The notes: generated from the letters alone by a model not told the origin. Shown: positions 1 through 11,887, counted from the stretch's first letter. The stretch is 64,000 nucleotides of DNA from Archangium violaceum (GCF_016887565.1 NZ_CP069396.1:7670001-7734000); one strand, 5' to 3'. Numbers and translations: made by a program.

Positions 1-381
1 CGTGAAGAACTCCTGCGTCAGCCGCGTGAAGGACGAGGCCACGCGCACCCCGTCCTGGATGTCCTCGAGCTTCTGGATGCCGCTCTCCTCGCGGGCGGCC
101 ACCACCAACCGGCACTTGCCGAACTCCAGGTCCATCAGAAGCTCCAGCTCGCGGCCGGACTCACAGACCAGGTCCCACCCGGTGACGCCCGCGTCCGCCG
201 CGCCATCCGCGACGAACTCGGGAATGTCCTGGGCGCGCACGAAGATGGCCTCGAACTCGCCGCCGAGCGACGCGGTGAGGGCACGTTCTCCTCGAACGCG
301 GACCTCCAGGCCGGCATCGTTGAACAGCTCACGGACCTCTTCGGAGAGACGGCCTTTGTTGGGCAGGGCGATTTTCAGCAT
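1..381 (-). CDS. hisG: ATP phosphoribosyltransferase, N-terminal part (cut by window edge)
   Basis: This is the first enzyme of histidine biosynthesis, condensing ATP with PRPP. The minus-strand frame starts at ATG 381 and stays open to base 1, so 127 residues are visible. The N-terminus reads MLKIALPNKGRLSEE, the signature of the HisG catalytic domain, and DAGVTGWDLVCESG is the conserved part of the first lobe. The rest of the gene and probably the rest of a his operon lie to the left. A His-rich leader peptide and an intrinsic terminator lie directly upstream, so expression is probably controlled by attenuation. Confidence 0.95.
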   Translation of the reverse strand, partial: MLKIALPNKGRLSEEVRELFNDAGLEVRVRGERALTASLGGEFEAIFVRAQDIPEFVADGAADAGVTGWDLVCESGRELELLMDLEFGKCRLVVAAREESGIQKLEDIQDGVRVASSFTRLTQEFFT

Positions 382-420
382 CTGAGTACTCGGTAGGTGG
401 GGGGGGACGGGCCCGGAAAC

Positions 421-451
421 GAAAAAAGCCCGTCCTGGGTGGGACGGGCTT
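421..451 (-). terminator. Intrinsic terminator of the his leader (attenuator)
   Basis: On the minus strand a perfect 10-bp stem (AAGCCCGTCC with GGACGGGCTT, 6-nt loop) is followed at once by a run of T. It lies 40 nt before the hisG start and 36 nt after the stop of a His-rich leader peptide. Its 5' arm (CCCGTC, 448-443) can alternatively pair with GACGGG at 528-523 inside the leader peptide gene, which would break the terminator. The alternative pairing is inferred from complementarity only. Confidence 0.85.
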
Positions 452-486
452 CCGTTCACTGCTGCGTTTGCTTCGGGGGGCGTCTC

Positions 487-579
487 TTACGCGTTCACCC
501 GGGCATGCGCATGGCGAGCGGTCCCGTCAGGGGGCCGATGATGATGCGCGGGGTGATGGTGGATGGACGCGAAACGCAC
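487..579 (-). CDS. hisL: His operon leader peptide (30 aa, 8 His)
   Basis: Minus-strand frame from GTG 579 to TAA 489-487. The peptide begins VRFASIHHHPAHHHRPPDG and also has two later His residues, so 8 of 30 residues are His, including two runs of three. Such His runs just upstream of a terminator are the hallmark of ribosome-mediated his attenuation. An in-frame ATG at 609 would give a 40-residue version. A TTGACG hexamer lies just before that ATG, so the transcript may begin too late for it. The choice of start is open; the His run and the stop position are not. It was too short to be called by ordinary gene finders. Confidence 0.85.
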   Translation of the reverse strand: MRFASIHHHPAHHHRPPDGTARHAHARVNA

Positions 580-752
580 GGTACTCTTAGGTAGCGGAAA
601 GACCCCCATGCCGTCAACCCAACCGTTTCCCCCTCTGCTGGGCCGCCAGGGGGGCCTTTCCGACACCCGGGTACCCGTCCAAGCGACCGTCGACCTCGAA
701 AAACCTCGTTGGGTTGGCCTTCTGGAGCCCGATCCTCCTAGAATCGCTCGCC

Positions 753-2087
753 GTGGAAGCCATTCCTCCCGTACCTCCCCGGATCCTCATCGTCGACGAC
801 GACGATTCCGTGCGCGACGTCATCTCCGTCCTCCTCAGGGAGGAGGGATACAACTGCGTGGTGGCCAGTGGCGCCGAAATGGCCCTGGACATCGCCGGTC
901 AGGAAGAGACGCCGCTTGTCATCAGCGACATGAAGATGCCGGGCAAGGATGGCCTGTGGCTGCTCGAGCAGCTGCGCGAGCGCTATCCGGACACCTCGGT
1001 CATCATGCTCACCGGCTACGGTGACACCGAATCCGCCGTGGATTGCCTGCGGCGCGGCGCGGTGGACTACCTGCTCAAGCCACCCAAGCTGACGGACCTC
1101 ATCCGCGCCATCGAGCGGGCGCTCGCCAAGCGGCGCATCGAGCTGGCCCGCAAGCGCTACCAGAAGAAGCTGGAGCGCAAGGTGCGTGACCGCACGACCG
1201 AGCTGCGCAACGCGCTCCGGGACATCGCCAACACCTACCAGTCCACCCTGCTGGCGCTGGTGGCGGCCCTGGACGCCCGCGAGCACGAGACGTCGGACCA
1301 CTCGCAGCGCGTGGTGCGCTACACCAGCGCCATCGCCGAGCGCATGGGCATCAAGGGCCCGGAGCTCGAGGAGATCGGCCGCGGCGCGCTCCTGCACGAC
1401 ATCGGGAAGATTGGCGTGCCCGACGCCGTGCTGCTCAAGCCGGGCAAGCTGACCCCGGAAGAGTGGCAGGAGATGCGCAAGCACCCGGACATCGGCTTCC
1501 AGATGATCCAGAACATCCCCTTCCTGGCCACGCCGGCGCAGATCGTGCTGTCGCACCAGGAGCGCTGGGATGGTCAGGGCTACCCGCGCAACCTCCGGGG
1601 CCAGGAGATCCACATCGGCGCGCGCATCTTCGCCGTGGCGGACACCCTGGACGCGATGACGAGCGACCGGCCCTATCGCAAGGGCACCACCTTCGCCAAT
1701 GCCATCGCGGAGATCACCCGCTGTGCCGGCACCCAGTTCGACCGCGAGGTCGTCCGTGCCTTCCTGGATATCGGTGAGCAGGCGCTCATCAAGATCAAGG
1801 AGGACATGCACAACCGGAAGCTGACGTTGGTGCAGGCGGAGGCGCAGGCCCAGGAGGCCGAGGCCACCCTCGCGCGGCTCAGCGACGATCTGGACGACAT
1901 GGACCAGACCATCCCGGGCCCTGGAGGCCCCCCGAGCAGCCCTGGTCCCACGCCACGCGCCGCGCCCACCCCCGCCGCTCCCGTTTCCAGCCCGGCGGTG
2001 GCTGCCACGACGGCCACTCCCCGTCCGGAGCAGCCCGTGGTCCTCTCGGTCCTCGCCGGGGGACGCCAGGGCAACTCCCGCGACTGA
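753..2087 (+). CDS. Response regulator with HD-GYP phosphodiesterase domain
   Basis: A receiver domain (about residues 9-125, phosphoacceptor Asp59 in ISDMKMPGKDG) is followed by a short coiled linker and an HD-GYP domain (about 185-345). HD215-216 lies in LLHDIGKIGVPD, and DGQGYP at 273-278 is the GYP motif. The family hydrolyses cyclic di-GMP, so this is probably a phosphorylation-controlled regulator of that messenger in the cytoplasm. The last 60 residues are a Pro/Ala-rich tail with no visible fold. The GTG at 753 is chosen because the receiver begins right after it; a TTG at 714 would add 13 residues. No partner kinase is adjacent. It is divergent from the his leader. Confidence 0.88.
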   Translation: MEAIPPVPPRILIVDDDDSVRDVISVLLREEGYNCVVASGAEMALDIAGQEETPLVISDMKMPGKDGLWLLEQLRERYPDTSVIMLTGYGDTESAVDCLRRGAVDYLLKPPKLTDLIRAIERALAKRRIELARKRYQKKLERKVRDRTTELRNALRDIANTYQSTLLALVAALDAREHETSDHSQRVVRYTSAIAERMGIKGPELEEIGRGALLHDIGKIGVPDAVLLKPGKLTPEEWQEMRKHPDIGFQMIQNIPFLATPAQIVLSHQERWDGQGYPRNLRGQEIHIGARIFAVADTLDAMTSDRPYRKGTTFANAIAEITRCAGTQFDREVVRAFLDIGEQALIKIKEDMHNRKLTLVQAEAQAQEAEATLARLSDDLDDMDQTIPGPGGPPSSPGPTPRAAPTPAAPVSSPAVAATTATPRPEQPVVLSVLAGGRQGNSRD

Positions 2088-2090
2088 GGG

Positions 2091-2173
2091 TCAGGTCTGG
2101 TCAACCAGACCCGGCCGTACTTCAGGTCTGGTCAACCAGACCCGGCCGTACCTCAGGTCTGGTCAACCAGACC
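2091..2173. repeat. Three tandem 31-bp repeats with palindromic cores
   Basis: A 31-bp unit is repeated at 2091, 2122 and 2153 (the third copy is cut to 21 bp). Each unit holds the inverted repeat GGTCTGGT-CA-ACCAGACC (cores 2094-2111, 2125-2142 and 2156-2173), and the first two units differ at one base. The array starts 4 bp after the HD-GYP stop and ends about 80 bp before moaA. It could be a set of operator sites, a transcript-end structure, or a small repeat family. No T-run follows, so it is not a standard terminator. Confidence 0.85.
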
Positions 2174-2254
2174 TCAATCGAGCCCAGATCGAGCGGAGAC
2201 GGCGACTTCGGGCATGCTCGGCATAGGCTCGGCGGTTAATAGTCGAGCCCCTCC

Positions 2255-3253
2255 ATGACGCCAGCCCCTCCTATAAGGGATCCCCTGACTCCTCCCCTGC
2301 TCGACGCTCAGGGGAGAACCATGACCTACCTGCGGCTGTCCGTGACGGACCGGTGCAACTTCCGCTGCACGTACTGCTCGCCAGCGAGCTGGGGTGGGAA
2401 GAAGGACCTGCTGACGCCCGAGGAATTCGAGCGCATCGTCTCCGTCTTCGCCCGAATGGGCATCCGGCGGGTGCGGCTCACCGGAGGCGAGCCCCTGATC
2501 CGCCCGGACATCGTCGAGGTCTCCCGGCGCATCGCCGCGGTGCCAGGCGTGGAGCGGGTGGCCATCACCACCAACGCCAGCCACCTGGAGCGGTTGGCCG
2601 TGCCCCTGCGCGAGGCGGGCGTCACCCAGCTCAACATCAGCCTGGACACCCTGTCCGAGGCCACCTTCCGGCGCATCTCGAAGCAGGGAGAGTTCGCCAC
2701 CATCCTGCGCGGCATCGACGCGGCCGTGGGGGCGGACTACGCCTCCCTCAAGCTGAACGTCGTCGTCATGCGCGGGGTGAACGATACCGAGGTGCCGGAC
2801 CTCATCGCGTATGCCCACGCCCGGGGCATGGTGCCGCGCTTCATCGAGCTGATGCCCTTCGGACAGGGCACCCCGGTGCCCACCGCGGAGCTGGTGGACG
2901 GGCTGCGCACCACCGGCCTCTCCCTCGTCCCCGAGGACGAGCAGAACAGCGTCACCGCGGGCCCAGCCCGCTACTGGCGCGCGCACGGGGGGCTCGTGGG
3001 ATTCATCTCTCCCCTCACCCAGAACTTCTGTGGCGGTTGCAACCGCGTGCGCGTGGCCTCCAATGGAGACCTGCGCAGCTGCCTCGGCGGGCGCGCCCAG
3101 GCGCCGCTGCACACGCTCATCCGCGGCGGAGCCACGGACGCGGAGCTGGCCCTGGCCATCCGCGGCGCCCTCGGCGAGAAGCCCGAAGGCCACCGCTTCA
3201 CCGAGCCCGGTGCGGGCGCCTCGCTGCTGTCCATGATGGGCATTGGCGGCTGA
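2255..3253 (+). CDS. moaA: GTP 3',8-cyclase MoaA (molybdenum cofactor biosynthesis)
   Basis: This radical-SAM enzyme carries out the first step of molybdopterin synthesis. The N-terminal SAM cluster motif is C34-x3-C38-x2-C41 in TDRCNFRCTYC, and the C-terminal cluster is C259-x2-C262-x13-C276 in FCGGCNRVR...RSC. The protein ends in Gly-Gly (MMGIGG), the conserved MoaA tail that reaches the active site. LTGGEPL and TTNAS motifs are present. At 332 residues it matches the family. ATG 2255 keeps the usual LLDAQGR-type lead-in; ATG 2321 has a better ribosome site but would cut into the conserved start. No other moa gene is adjacent. Confidence 0.95.
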   Translation: MTPAPPIRDPLTPPLLDAQGRTMTYLRLSVTDRCNFRCTYCSPASWGGKKDLLTPEEFERIVSVFARMGIRRVRLTGGEPLIRPDIVEVSRRIAAVPGVERVAITTNASHLERLAVPLREAGVTQLNISLDTLSEATFRRISKQGEFATILRGIDAAVGADYASLKLNVVVMRGVNDTEVPDLIAYAHARGMVPRFIELMPFGQGTPVPTAELVDGLRTTGLSLVPEDEQNSVTAGPARYWRAHGGLVGFISPLTQNFCGGCNRVRVASNGDLRSCLGGRAQAPLHTLIRGGATDAELALAIRGALGEKPEGHRFTEPGAGASLLSMMGIGG

Positions 3254-3265
3254 GCCCAGAAGACG

Positions 3266-3310
3266 ACGGGCGAGGACCGGACCCCTGGTTGGAGATCCCT
3301 CCTCGCCCGT
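3266..3310. terminator. Hairpin between convergent moaA and DUF4870 genes
   Basis: ACGGGCGAGGA (3266-3276) is perfectly complementary to TCCTCGCCCGT (3300-3310) across a 23-nt loop. It sits between two genes that end towards each other. It lacks a T-run on either strand, so termination is inferred from position only. Confidence 0.5.
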
Positions 3311-3334
3311 GGCGCGACGCCTTCTCCGCTGCGG

Positions 3335-3715
3335 TTACTTCACCAGCCGGAGCGTGGCCGGGTAGCGGTACATCTCGCCGTTGTTGGCCTTGATGCCGGC
3401 GATGATGGACAGCACCAGCGCGGCGAGTCCCACCAGCGGCAGCAGGAAGATGCCGATCACCGCACACGTCAGGAGGGCCGAGACGACGAGCGCGATGAAG
3501 ACGGTGATCTGGAAGTTGAGCGCCTCCTTCGCCTGAGCCTCCACCCAGGGCGACTCCTTGCCCTTGGTGAGCCACACGATGAGCGGTCCGAGGAAGGGGA
3601 ACCCCACCACGGACGCCACCAGCGCGCTCAGGTGCGCGATCATGCCCCACGTCTTCTCGTCCGCCGTGGGCGCCGGCGAACCGGTGATGAAACCGGCCTG
3701 CTGCTGCATTTCCAT
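3335..3715 (-). CDS. DUF4870 (Tic20-like) membrane protein
   Basis: This 126-residue inner-membrane protein has the DUF4870 pattern: a TADEKTWGMIAHLSAL opening helix, a PLIVWLTKGKESPWVEAQAKEALNFQ loop, and two hydrophobic hairpins (about 28-45 and 68-112). Family members are small membrane proteins of unknown function. It is a single gene converging on moaA, with GGGGA-type ribosome binding sequence before ATG 3715. No functional partner is visible nearby. Confidence 0.85.
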   Translation of the reverse strand: MEMQQQAGFITGSPAPTADEKTWGMIAHLSALVASVVGFPFLGPLIVWLTKGKESPWVEAQAKEALNFQITVFIALVVSALLTCAVIGIFLLPLVGLAALVLSIIAGIKANNGEMYRYPATLRLVK

Positions 3716-3848
3716 TGCGAGTTCCCCTCAGGGTAGTCAACGGGCGCGGTCACCGCGCCCTCTCCTCCCCATTCTCCGACAGTCCCGGGTCAAATGTCAC
3801 GTATCAGGCACATGACGGAGGGAAGGGAACTCGCGAGCCGGAGAGACC

Positions 3849-5870
<2,022 letters not shown>

Positions 5871-6036
5871 CAAGGTCACGGTGTAGCGCAGCCGGGGAGC
5901 GGGCTTCAACCGTCTGGTGGGACCCCTGTCCAGCAGGTAGCGGACCGAAGGACGGGCGCAGCATCTGCGGTCGGCTCCTCGAAGCACGAAAAGGTTGCAC
6001 CAGACGATCTGGGTTCGAGCAGCCAACGTGGCGGGC

Positions 6037-6059
6037 TTCCAGGGCTCCGCGCCCTGGAA
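6037..6059. other. Perfect hairpin upstream of the CBS gene
   Basis: TTCCAGGGC and GCCCTGGAA form a 9-bp stem around a 5-nt loop in the roughly 250-bp gap between the riboswitch and the CBS-domain gene. There is no T-run. It may be a leader structure of the CBS gene or the end of an upstream transcript. The rest of this gap (5871-6118) shows no gene. Confidence 0.4.
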
Positions 6060-6118
6060 CCAAACCTGCAATAGCTTCTTTCAGAACCCACGACTCAATC
6101 AGGACCGGAGCCACGTTT

Positions 6119-6553
6119 ATGCAGACCGTCGGAGAGCTGATGACCCGCAACCTGGTCACTCTCACGGAGACCCAGAACCTCGCCCTGGCGGAGGAGTTGC
6201 TCCGCCTGCACCGCATCCGTCACTTGCCCGTGGTGCGCAACGGGAAGCTCATCGGGCTCGTCACCCACCGAGACCTGCTGCGGGCCGCCGCGCAGCGCGG
6301 TGGAGCGGACCCGGCCAAGCAGCCGCTCTGGGCCTCGGACGTGATGGTGCGCGACGTGAAGACGGTTCATGCGGACACGTCCACCCGTGAAGCGGTGAAG
6401 CTGATGCTGGACAACAAGTACGGCTGCCTGCCCGTGGTGGGAGCGGACGGACAACTGGTCGGCATCATCACCGAGGCGGACATGGTCCGCTTCGCCCAGC
6501 ACCTCATCGAGGACATGGACCGCCGAAGCCTCGCGGCCGAATACGAAGCCTGA
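6119..6553 (+). CDS. CBS-pair domain protein
   Basis: This 144-residue protein consists almost only of two CBS motifs (about 1-58 and 72-130), with the typical MTRNLVTLTETQNLALAEELL opening and a second unit VMVRDVKTVHADTSTREAV. CBS pairs bind adenine nucleotides and act as energy sensors. The ATG at 6119 has GGAG 8 nt upstream and matches the family start. The gene lies 21 nt before a triple universal-stress protein; this pair is common and suggests a joint role in stress or energy response. The partner protein is not known. Confidence 0.88.
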   Translation: MQTVGELMTRNLVTLTETQNLALAEELLRLHRIRHLPVVRNGKLIGLVTHRDLLRAAAQRGGADPAKQPLWASDVMVRDVKTVHADTSTREAVKLMLDNKYGCLPVVGADGQLVGIITEADMVRFAQHLIEDMDRRSLAAEYEA

Positions 6554-6574
6554 GCCAAACCACGGGGGAGCACC

Positions 6575-7915
6575 ATGTCGATCGTCTTCGGAACGGACTT
6601 CTCGGAGCGGGCGATGACAGCGGCACGGGCGGCGGTGGCGTTCGCCCACCGCAACGGCGAGGTGCTCCACCTGGTCCACGTCACCGAGTATGGAAGCGCG
6701 GGGCGTACCACCGCGACCGACGAGGCCCTGCGCCGAGAGGTGTCCGCCCGCCTGGAGGCCCAGGCCGCCGAGCTGCGCGCCGGAGACACGCGGGTGGAGT
6801 CGCACCTGCTGGAGGGAGCCCCGGACGAGGTCCTCGTCGAGCACGCGGCCAGCGTCCATGCCTCCCTCCTCATCGTGTCCCACCATGGGCAGCGGGCACC
6901 CCGCTGGCGCATCGGCAACGTGGCGGAGCGGGTGGTGCAGACGGCCCGGTGCCCGGTGCTGGTCGTCCGCTCGGCGAGCGCGCTGGAGTCCTGGGCACGC
7001 GGGGAGCGCAGCCTGCGTGTCCTCCTCGGCCTGGACTTCTCCCCTCCTTCGGAGGCGGCGGTGGCCTGGGTGCGCAAGCTGCGCACGCTCGGCAACTGCG
7101 AGGTGGTGGCTGCCCACCACTACTGGGGTGCGGACGCGCATGTACGCTACGGCGTCCCCCTGTCCACCGAGGCCGAGGTGACGCCCGAGGTGGAGGAGGC
7201 GCTGCGGCGCGACCTGACGGCCCGCCTGGGGGACATGCCCGGCACCGGAGCCGTCTGGGTGCACCTGGATCCCGGCCTGGGCCGGCCCTCGGACTCGCTG
7301 GTGGCGCTGGCGCGCAAGGAGGAGGCGGATCTCATCGTGGTGGGGACCCACCAGCGCACCGGGGCGAGCAAGTGGTGGTACGGCTCGGTGTCGCAGCGCA
7401 TCATCCACGAGGCCCCCGTCTCCGTGCTCTGTGTGCCCGCCAGCGCGGCGACTCCCCTCACCATCCCCGAGGTGCGTCGGGTACTGGCCCCCACGGATCT
7501 CTCCGAGGTGGGTGTCAGTGCCATCCGTCACGCGTACTCGGTGGTTCCAGCCGGAGGCACCGTCTACCTGCTGCACGTGCTGGAGCCCCTGGGGGGGACG
7601 CCCCCGCTCTATGCGCAGTACCTCTCGCCCCAGCCCCCCCAGGTCCGCACGCCCGAACAGGAGCGCGTCGCCGAGGAGCTGCGCGGGCTCATCCCACCCG
7701 AGGCGGCCGCCCGGGGCATCTCCACGCGGGTGGAGGTGGTCCACGGCCGCAAGGTGTCCGAGACCATCAGCCAGGCGGCCGAGCGGTTCAACTGTGATGT
7801 CATCTGCCTGGCCACCCATGGGCGCTCGGGACTCTCCAAGGCCCTGGTCGGCTCGGTGGCCCAGGAGGTCATCCAGAGCAGCTCCCGGCCGGTCCTGCTC
7901 GTCCGTCCCATCTGA
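6575..7915 (+). CDS. Universal stress protein with three UspA domains
   Basis: The 446-residue protein is a fusion of three UspA domains (about 1-135, 145-290 and 300-446), each opening with a beta strand and an Asp-Phe-Ser or Asp-Leu-Ser motif (GTDFSE, GLDFSP, PTDLSE). The third keeps the ATP-binding pattern G-x2-G-x9-G-S (GRSGLSKALVGS). The second is close to it, while the first (HHGQRAPRWRIGN) is degenerate. Most UspA proteins have one or two domains, so three is less usual. GGGGGAGC precedes ATG 6575. It is probably co-transcribed with the CBS protein. Confidence 0.9.
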   Translation: MSIVFGTDFSERAMTAARAAVAFAHRNGEVLHLVHVTEYGSAGRTTATDEALRREVSARLEAQAAELRAGDTRVESHLLEGAPDEVLVEHAASVHASLLIVSHHGQRAPRWRIGNVAERVVQTARCPVLVVRSASALESWARGERSLRVLLGLDFSPPSEAAVAWVRKLRTLGNCEVVAAHHYWGADAHVRYGVPLSTEAEVTPEVEEALRRDLTARLGDMPGTGAVWVHLDPGLGRPSDSLVALARKEEADLIVVGTHQRTGASKWWYGSVSQRIIHEAPVSVLCVPASAATPLTIPEVRRVLAPTDLSEVGVSAIRHAYSVVPAGGTVYLLHVLEPLGGTPPLYAQYLSPQPPQVRTPEQERVAEELRGLIPPEAAARGISTRVEVVHGRKVSETISQAAERFNCDVICLATHGRSGLSKALVGSVAQEVIQSSSRPVLLVRPI

Positions 7916-7957
7916 GCAGGCGGGCACCCGGCCTTCCGCTCCCATACTCGCGCAGCG

Positions 7958-7992
7958 GCATGCCGCCCCAGGCGCGGGCCCGCGCGGCATGC
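7958..7992. terminator. Possible terminator hairpin after the UspA gene
   Basis: GCATGCCGC (7958-7966) and GCGGCATGC (7984-7992) form a perfect 9-bp stem around a GC-rich 17-nt loop, 43 bp after the UspA stop and 45 bp before the next start. No T-run follows. Confidence 0.4.
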
Positions 7993-8036
7993 ACATTGAA
8001 CGTCTCCTCGTGGGTTGAGACACGCGGAGGTGCGCT

Positions 8037-8564
8037 GTGACCTACGTTGCCATCACCGAGTTCGAGACGCGGCTCCAGTGGCGGAGCGACTGTGGCGCCC
8101 AGCTCTTTGGAGAGCAGACCCCCTCCATTCCCCTGGGTGGGCAAAACTCCGACCTGGAAGGGCAATGGAATCCCGAGGCCCTGCTGGTGGGGGCCGTGGA
8201 GGGACGTACCCTGGTGGCCTTCCTGGAGCAGGTACGCGCCCTGGGGGTGGAGGTTCTCTTCTATCAGAGCTCCGCGGTGGCCCGCCGGGTGGACGGGCCG
8301 GATGGGCTACCCCACTACACGGACCTGATCGTCCGTCCCCATGTGGCCGTCCGCGACGAGACGGACGCCACCGCCGTACGTCGGATCTTCGACGCGCTCC
8401 CGGAGCGCTGTTTCCCCAGCTCCATGCTGCGGCTCACCCCGCGCATCGAGCCCATCGTCGACATCTGGGATGAACAGCACGCCGCCGCGCTGGAGGAGGA
8501 TCGCCGCCACGGACGGTCCTGGCGTTTCATGGAAGGGGGACGGGCGGCTGGCTATGAACCTTGA
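8037..8564 (+). CDS. OsmC/Ohr-family-like protein lacking one catalytic Cys
   Basis: The 175-residue protein follows the OsmC fold layout: N-terminal strands, then the helix NPEALLVGAVEGRTL, a TDLIVRPHV strand and ERCFPSSML near residue 122. In OsmC/Ohr proteins the first motif carries the peroxidatic Cys (GCT); here that position is Arg (EGRTL), while the second Cys is kept. It is therefore unlikely to act as a normal thiol peroxidase. GGAGG lies 8 nt before GTG 8037. It follows the stress-protein pair on the same strand, which fits a stress role. The family assignment is by pattern and is moderately sure. Confidence 0.65.
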   Translation: MTYVAITEFETRLQWRSDCGAQLFGEQTPSIPLGGQNSDLEGQWNPEALLVGAVEGRTLVAFLEQVRALGVEVLFYQSSAVARRVDGPDGLPHYTDLIVRPHVAVRDETDATAVRRIFDALPERCFPSSMLRLTPRIEPIVDIWDEQHAAALEEDRRHGRSWRFMEGGRAAGYEP

Positions 8565-8641
8565 CGCGACGTGCGGGACATGGTTGCTCACCGTGTCCGG
8601 AATCCATCCCTTCCGGGCTCTTGCTTGTTACGGTCCATCCC

Positions 8642-10060
<1,419 letters not shown>

Positions 10061-10067
10061 CGCCCCC

Positions 10068-11174
10068 TCAGGGAGTCAGGGGCAGGCGCAGGATGAACCG
10101 CGCCCCACCCTCGGGCGAGCTGCCGACCTCCAACGTGCCGCCGTGCTGCGTCACGATGGCGTGGACGATGGACAGCCCCAGACCCGAGCCCTGGGCCTTC
10201 GTGGTGAAGAAGGGCTCGAAGAGCCGGTCGCGGATCTCCGGCGCGATGCCCGGGCCCGTGTCGTCCACGGTGATCCACGCCACGGAGCCCTCGCGACCCG
10301 CGGAGACACGGACGAGCCCTCCGGCGGGCGTGGCCTCCAGCGCGTTGATGGTCAGGTTGATGAGCACCTGACGCAGCCGCTCCTCCTCGCCCGAGATGGG
10401 GGGAACCGACGTGCCCCCGTCCCCGTCCAGCTCCAGCCGCACCCGGCGCGCGTCCGCCTGACTTCCCAGCAGATCCACCACGCGGCGCAGCAGCGTCTTC
10501 ACCTCCACCGGCTCCGGGCGGAACTCGCGCGGCCTCGCGAACTGCAGGAAGTCCTCGAGGATGTGATCCAACCGGCGGATCTCATCCCGCACCAGCAACA
10601 GCGGCTCCAGCAGGTTGGGCTGTAGCTCCGTGGAGAGCCGCCGCACCCGCCGCTCCAGTACCGAGAGCTGCAGGGCCGCCGCGTTGAGCGGGTTGCGAAT
10701 CTCGTGCGAGAGCCCCGCCGTCATGGTGCCCACCGCGGCGAGCTTCTCCGTCACCTGGGCCCGGCGCGCCAGCTCGCGCTTCTCGGCCTGCAGGCGCACC
10801 TGGCGCATGGCCTGCTCCAACGTGAGCAGCAGCTCGTTGGGCGCGCAGGGCTTCATCAGGTAGGCGCAGGCCCCCGCGCGCACCGCCGCCACGGCCGTCT
10901 CCAGCGTGGCGAAGCCGGTGAGCAGCACCACCTCGGACTCGGGCACCTTCTCCTTCAGCTCTCGGGCGAGCGCCGTCCCCTCCCCGTCTGGCAGCCGCAG
11001 GTCCACCAGCGCCACGTCGAAGCCATCCCGGGCCCGCTCACGGGCCTCGCGGCAACTGGAGGCACCCTGCACCAGGTAGCCCGCGTCACCGAGCAATTCC
11101 TGGAGGTTGTCGAGAAAGGCCGCGTTGTCGTCGACGACGAGCACGCGGGGGCTATGGGAGAGAGAGACGCTCAT
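10068..11174 (-). CDS. Receiver-histidine kinase hybrid
   Basis: The 368-residue cytoplasmic protein has an N-terminal receiver (VLVVDDNAAF, phosphoacceptor region VALVDLRLPDGEG, about 8-125), then a HisKA domain with GLSHEIRNPLNAA and an HATPase_c domain (DDTGPGIAPE, GSGLGLSIVHAI). No membrane helix is present. Receiver-first kinases often take phosphate from another kinase and pass a signal on. ATG 11174 overlaps the stop of the double-receiver gene by 4 bp, so the two are translationally coupled. The obvious upstream partner is the globin kinase of the same operon. Confidence 0.9.
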   Translation of the reverse strand: MSVSLSHSPRVLVVDDNAAFLDNLQELLGDAGYLVQGASSCREARERARDGFDVALVDLRLPDGEGTALARELKEKVPESEVVLLTGFATLETAVAAVRAGACAYLMKPCAPNELLLTLEQAMRQVRLQAEKRELARRAQVTEKLAAVGTMTAGLSHEIRNPLNAAALQLSVLERRVRRLSTELQPNLLEPLLLVRDEIRRLDHILEDFLQFARPREFRPEPVEVKTLLRRVVDLLGSQADARRVRLELDGDGGTSVPPISGEEERLRQVLINLTINALEATPAGGLVRVSAGREGSVAWITVDDTGPGIAPEIRDRLFEPFFTTKAQGSGLGLSIVHAIVTQHGGTLEVGSSPEGGARFILRLPLTP

Positions 11175-11887
11175 GATGTCCGCGGTCGGCGCTCGTCGTG
11201 GATTCGCTCCAGCGTCTCCAGCAACGCCGCCGTATCGAAGGGTTTGGAGAAGATGCCCCTGTGCTCCGGCAGGGTCGACGCCACGTCCGGGAAGGCCGTC
11301 ATCACGAACACCGGCAGCTCGGGGAAGCGCGCCCGCAGCCGGCGCAGCGCCTCGCCGTCCGGACCCCCCGGCATCCGCAGATCCACCAGCGCGGCGAAGG
11401 GCCGAACCGAGGCGAGCTGGTCGGCATCCAGCACCGAGCGCGCGGTGACGCACGAGAAGCCGCGGGAGCGCAGCACCTCGGTGAGGTTGTCGCTGAGGGC
11501 CAGGTCGTCCTCGACGAGCGCCACCAACCCGTCCCGGCGCGCCTGGGACAGCAGCCCCACGAGCAGGGGAATGGGCACGGGCTTGGGCAGCACCGCCAGC
11601 AGCCCCTCGCGCCGGGCCGTCTCCAGGTCGTCTTCCCCGGGGTGGGCGGTGATGACCACGGCGGCGAGCCCCGGATCCACCTTGCGGATGTGGTGCACCG
11701 CCGCGGCTCCGCTCATCCCGGGCATCTTCATGTCCGTGAGGAGCACGTCGAAGTGGCGGGAGCGCGCCAGCTCCAACGCCCGAACCCCATCCGTCACCAC
11801 CGTGGCCTCATCCCCGCCATCCCGGAGGATCTCCGCCAGGTTCTCCGCGAAGGCCTGGTTGTCATCGAGCAGCAGGTAGTTCCTCAT
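11171..11887 (-). CDS. Double receiver-domain protein
   Basis: Two receiver domains make up the whole 238 residues: one at about 1-115 ([21 protein letters not shown]) and one at about 118-235 ([22 protein letters not shown]). There is no output domain. Such proteins relay or compete for phosphate. The gene overlaps its neighbours on both sides by 4 bp, so it sits between the globin-coupled kinase and the receiver-kinase. This supports a three-protein phosphorelay. Confidence 0.9.
   Translation of the reverse strand: MRNYLLLDDNQAFAENLAEILRDGGDEATVVTDGVRALELARSRHFDVLLTDMKMPGMSGAAAVHHIRKVDPGLAAVVITAHPGEDDLETARREGLLAVLPKPVPIPLLVGLLSQARRDGLVALVEDDLALSDNLTEVLRSRGFSCVTARSVLDADQLASVRPFAALVDLRMPGGPDGEALRRLRARFPELPVFVMTAFPDVASTLPEHRGIFSKPFDTAALLETLERIHDERRPRTS

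Noticed and set aside
2091-2173. CRISPR array
   Set aside because: The repeats are directly adjacent with no variable spacers and no cas genes are near.
5950-6060. tRNA-like GGTTCGAGC sequence near 6010
   Set aside because: No acceptor or anticodon stems can be formed around it.
6095-8023. 642-residue minus-strand open frame opposite the UspA and CBS genes
   Set aside because: It is Arg/Gly/His-rich without any family motif and is opposite well-supported genes; a typical high-GC shadow.
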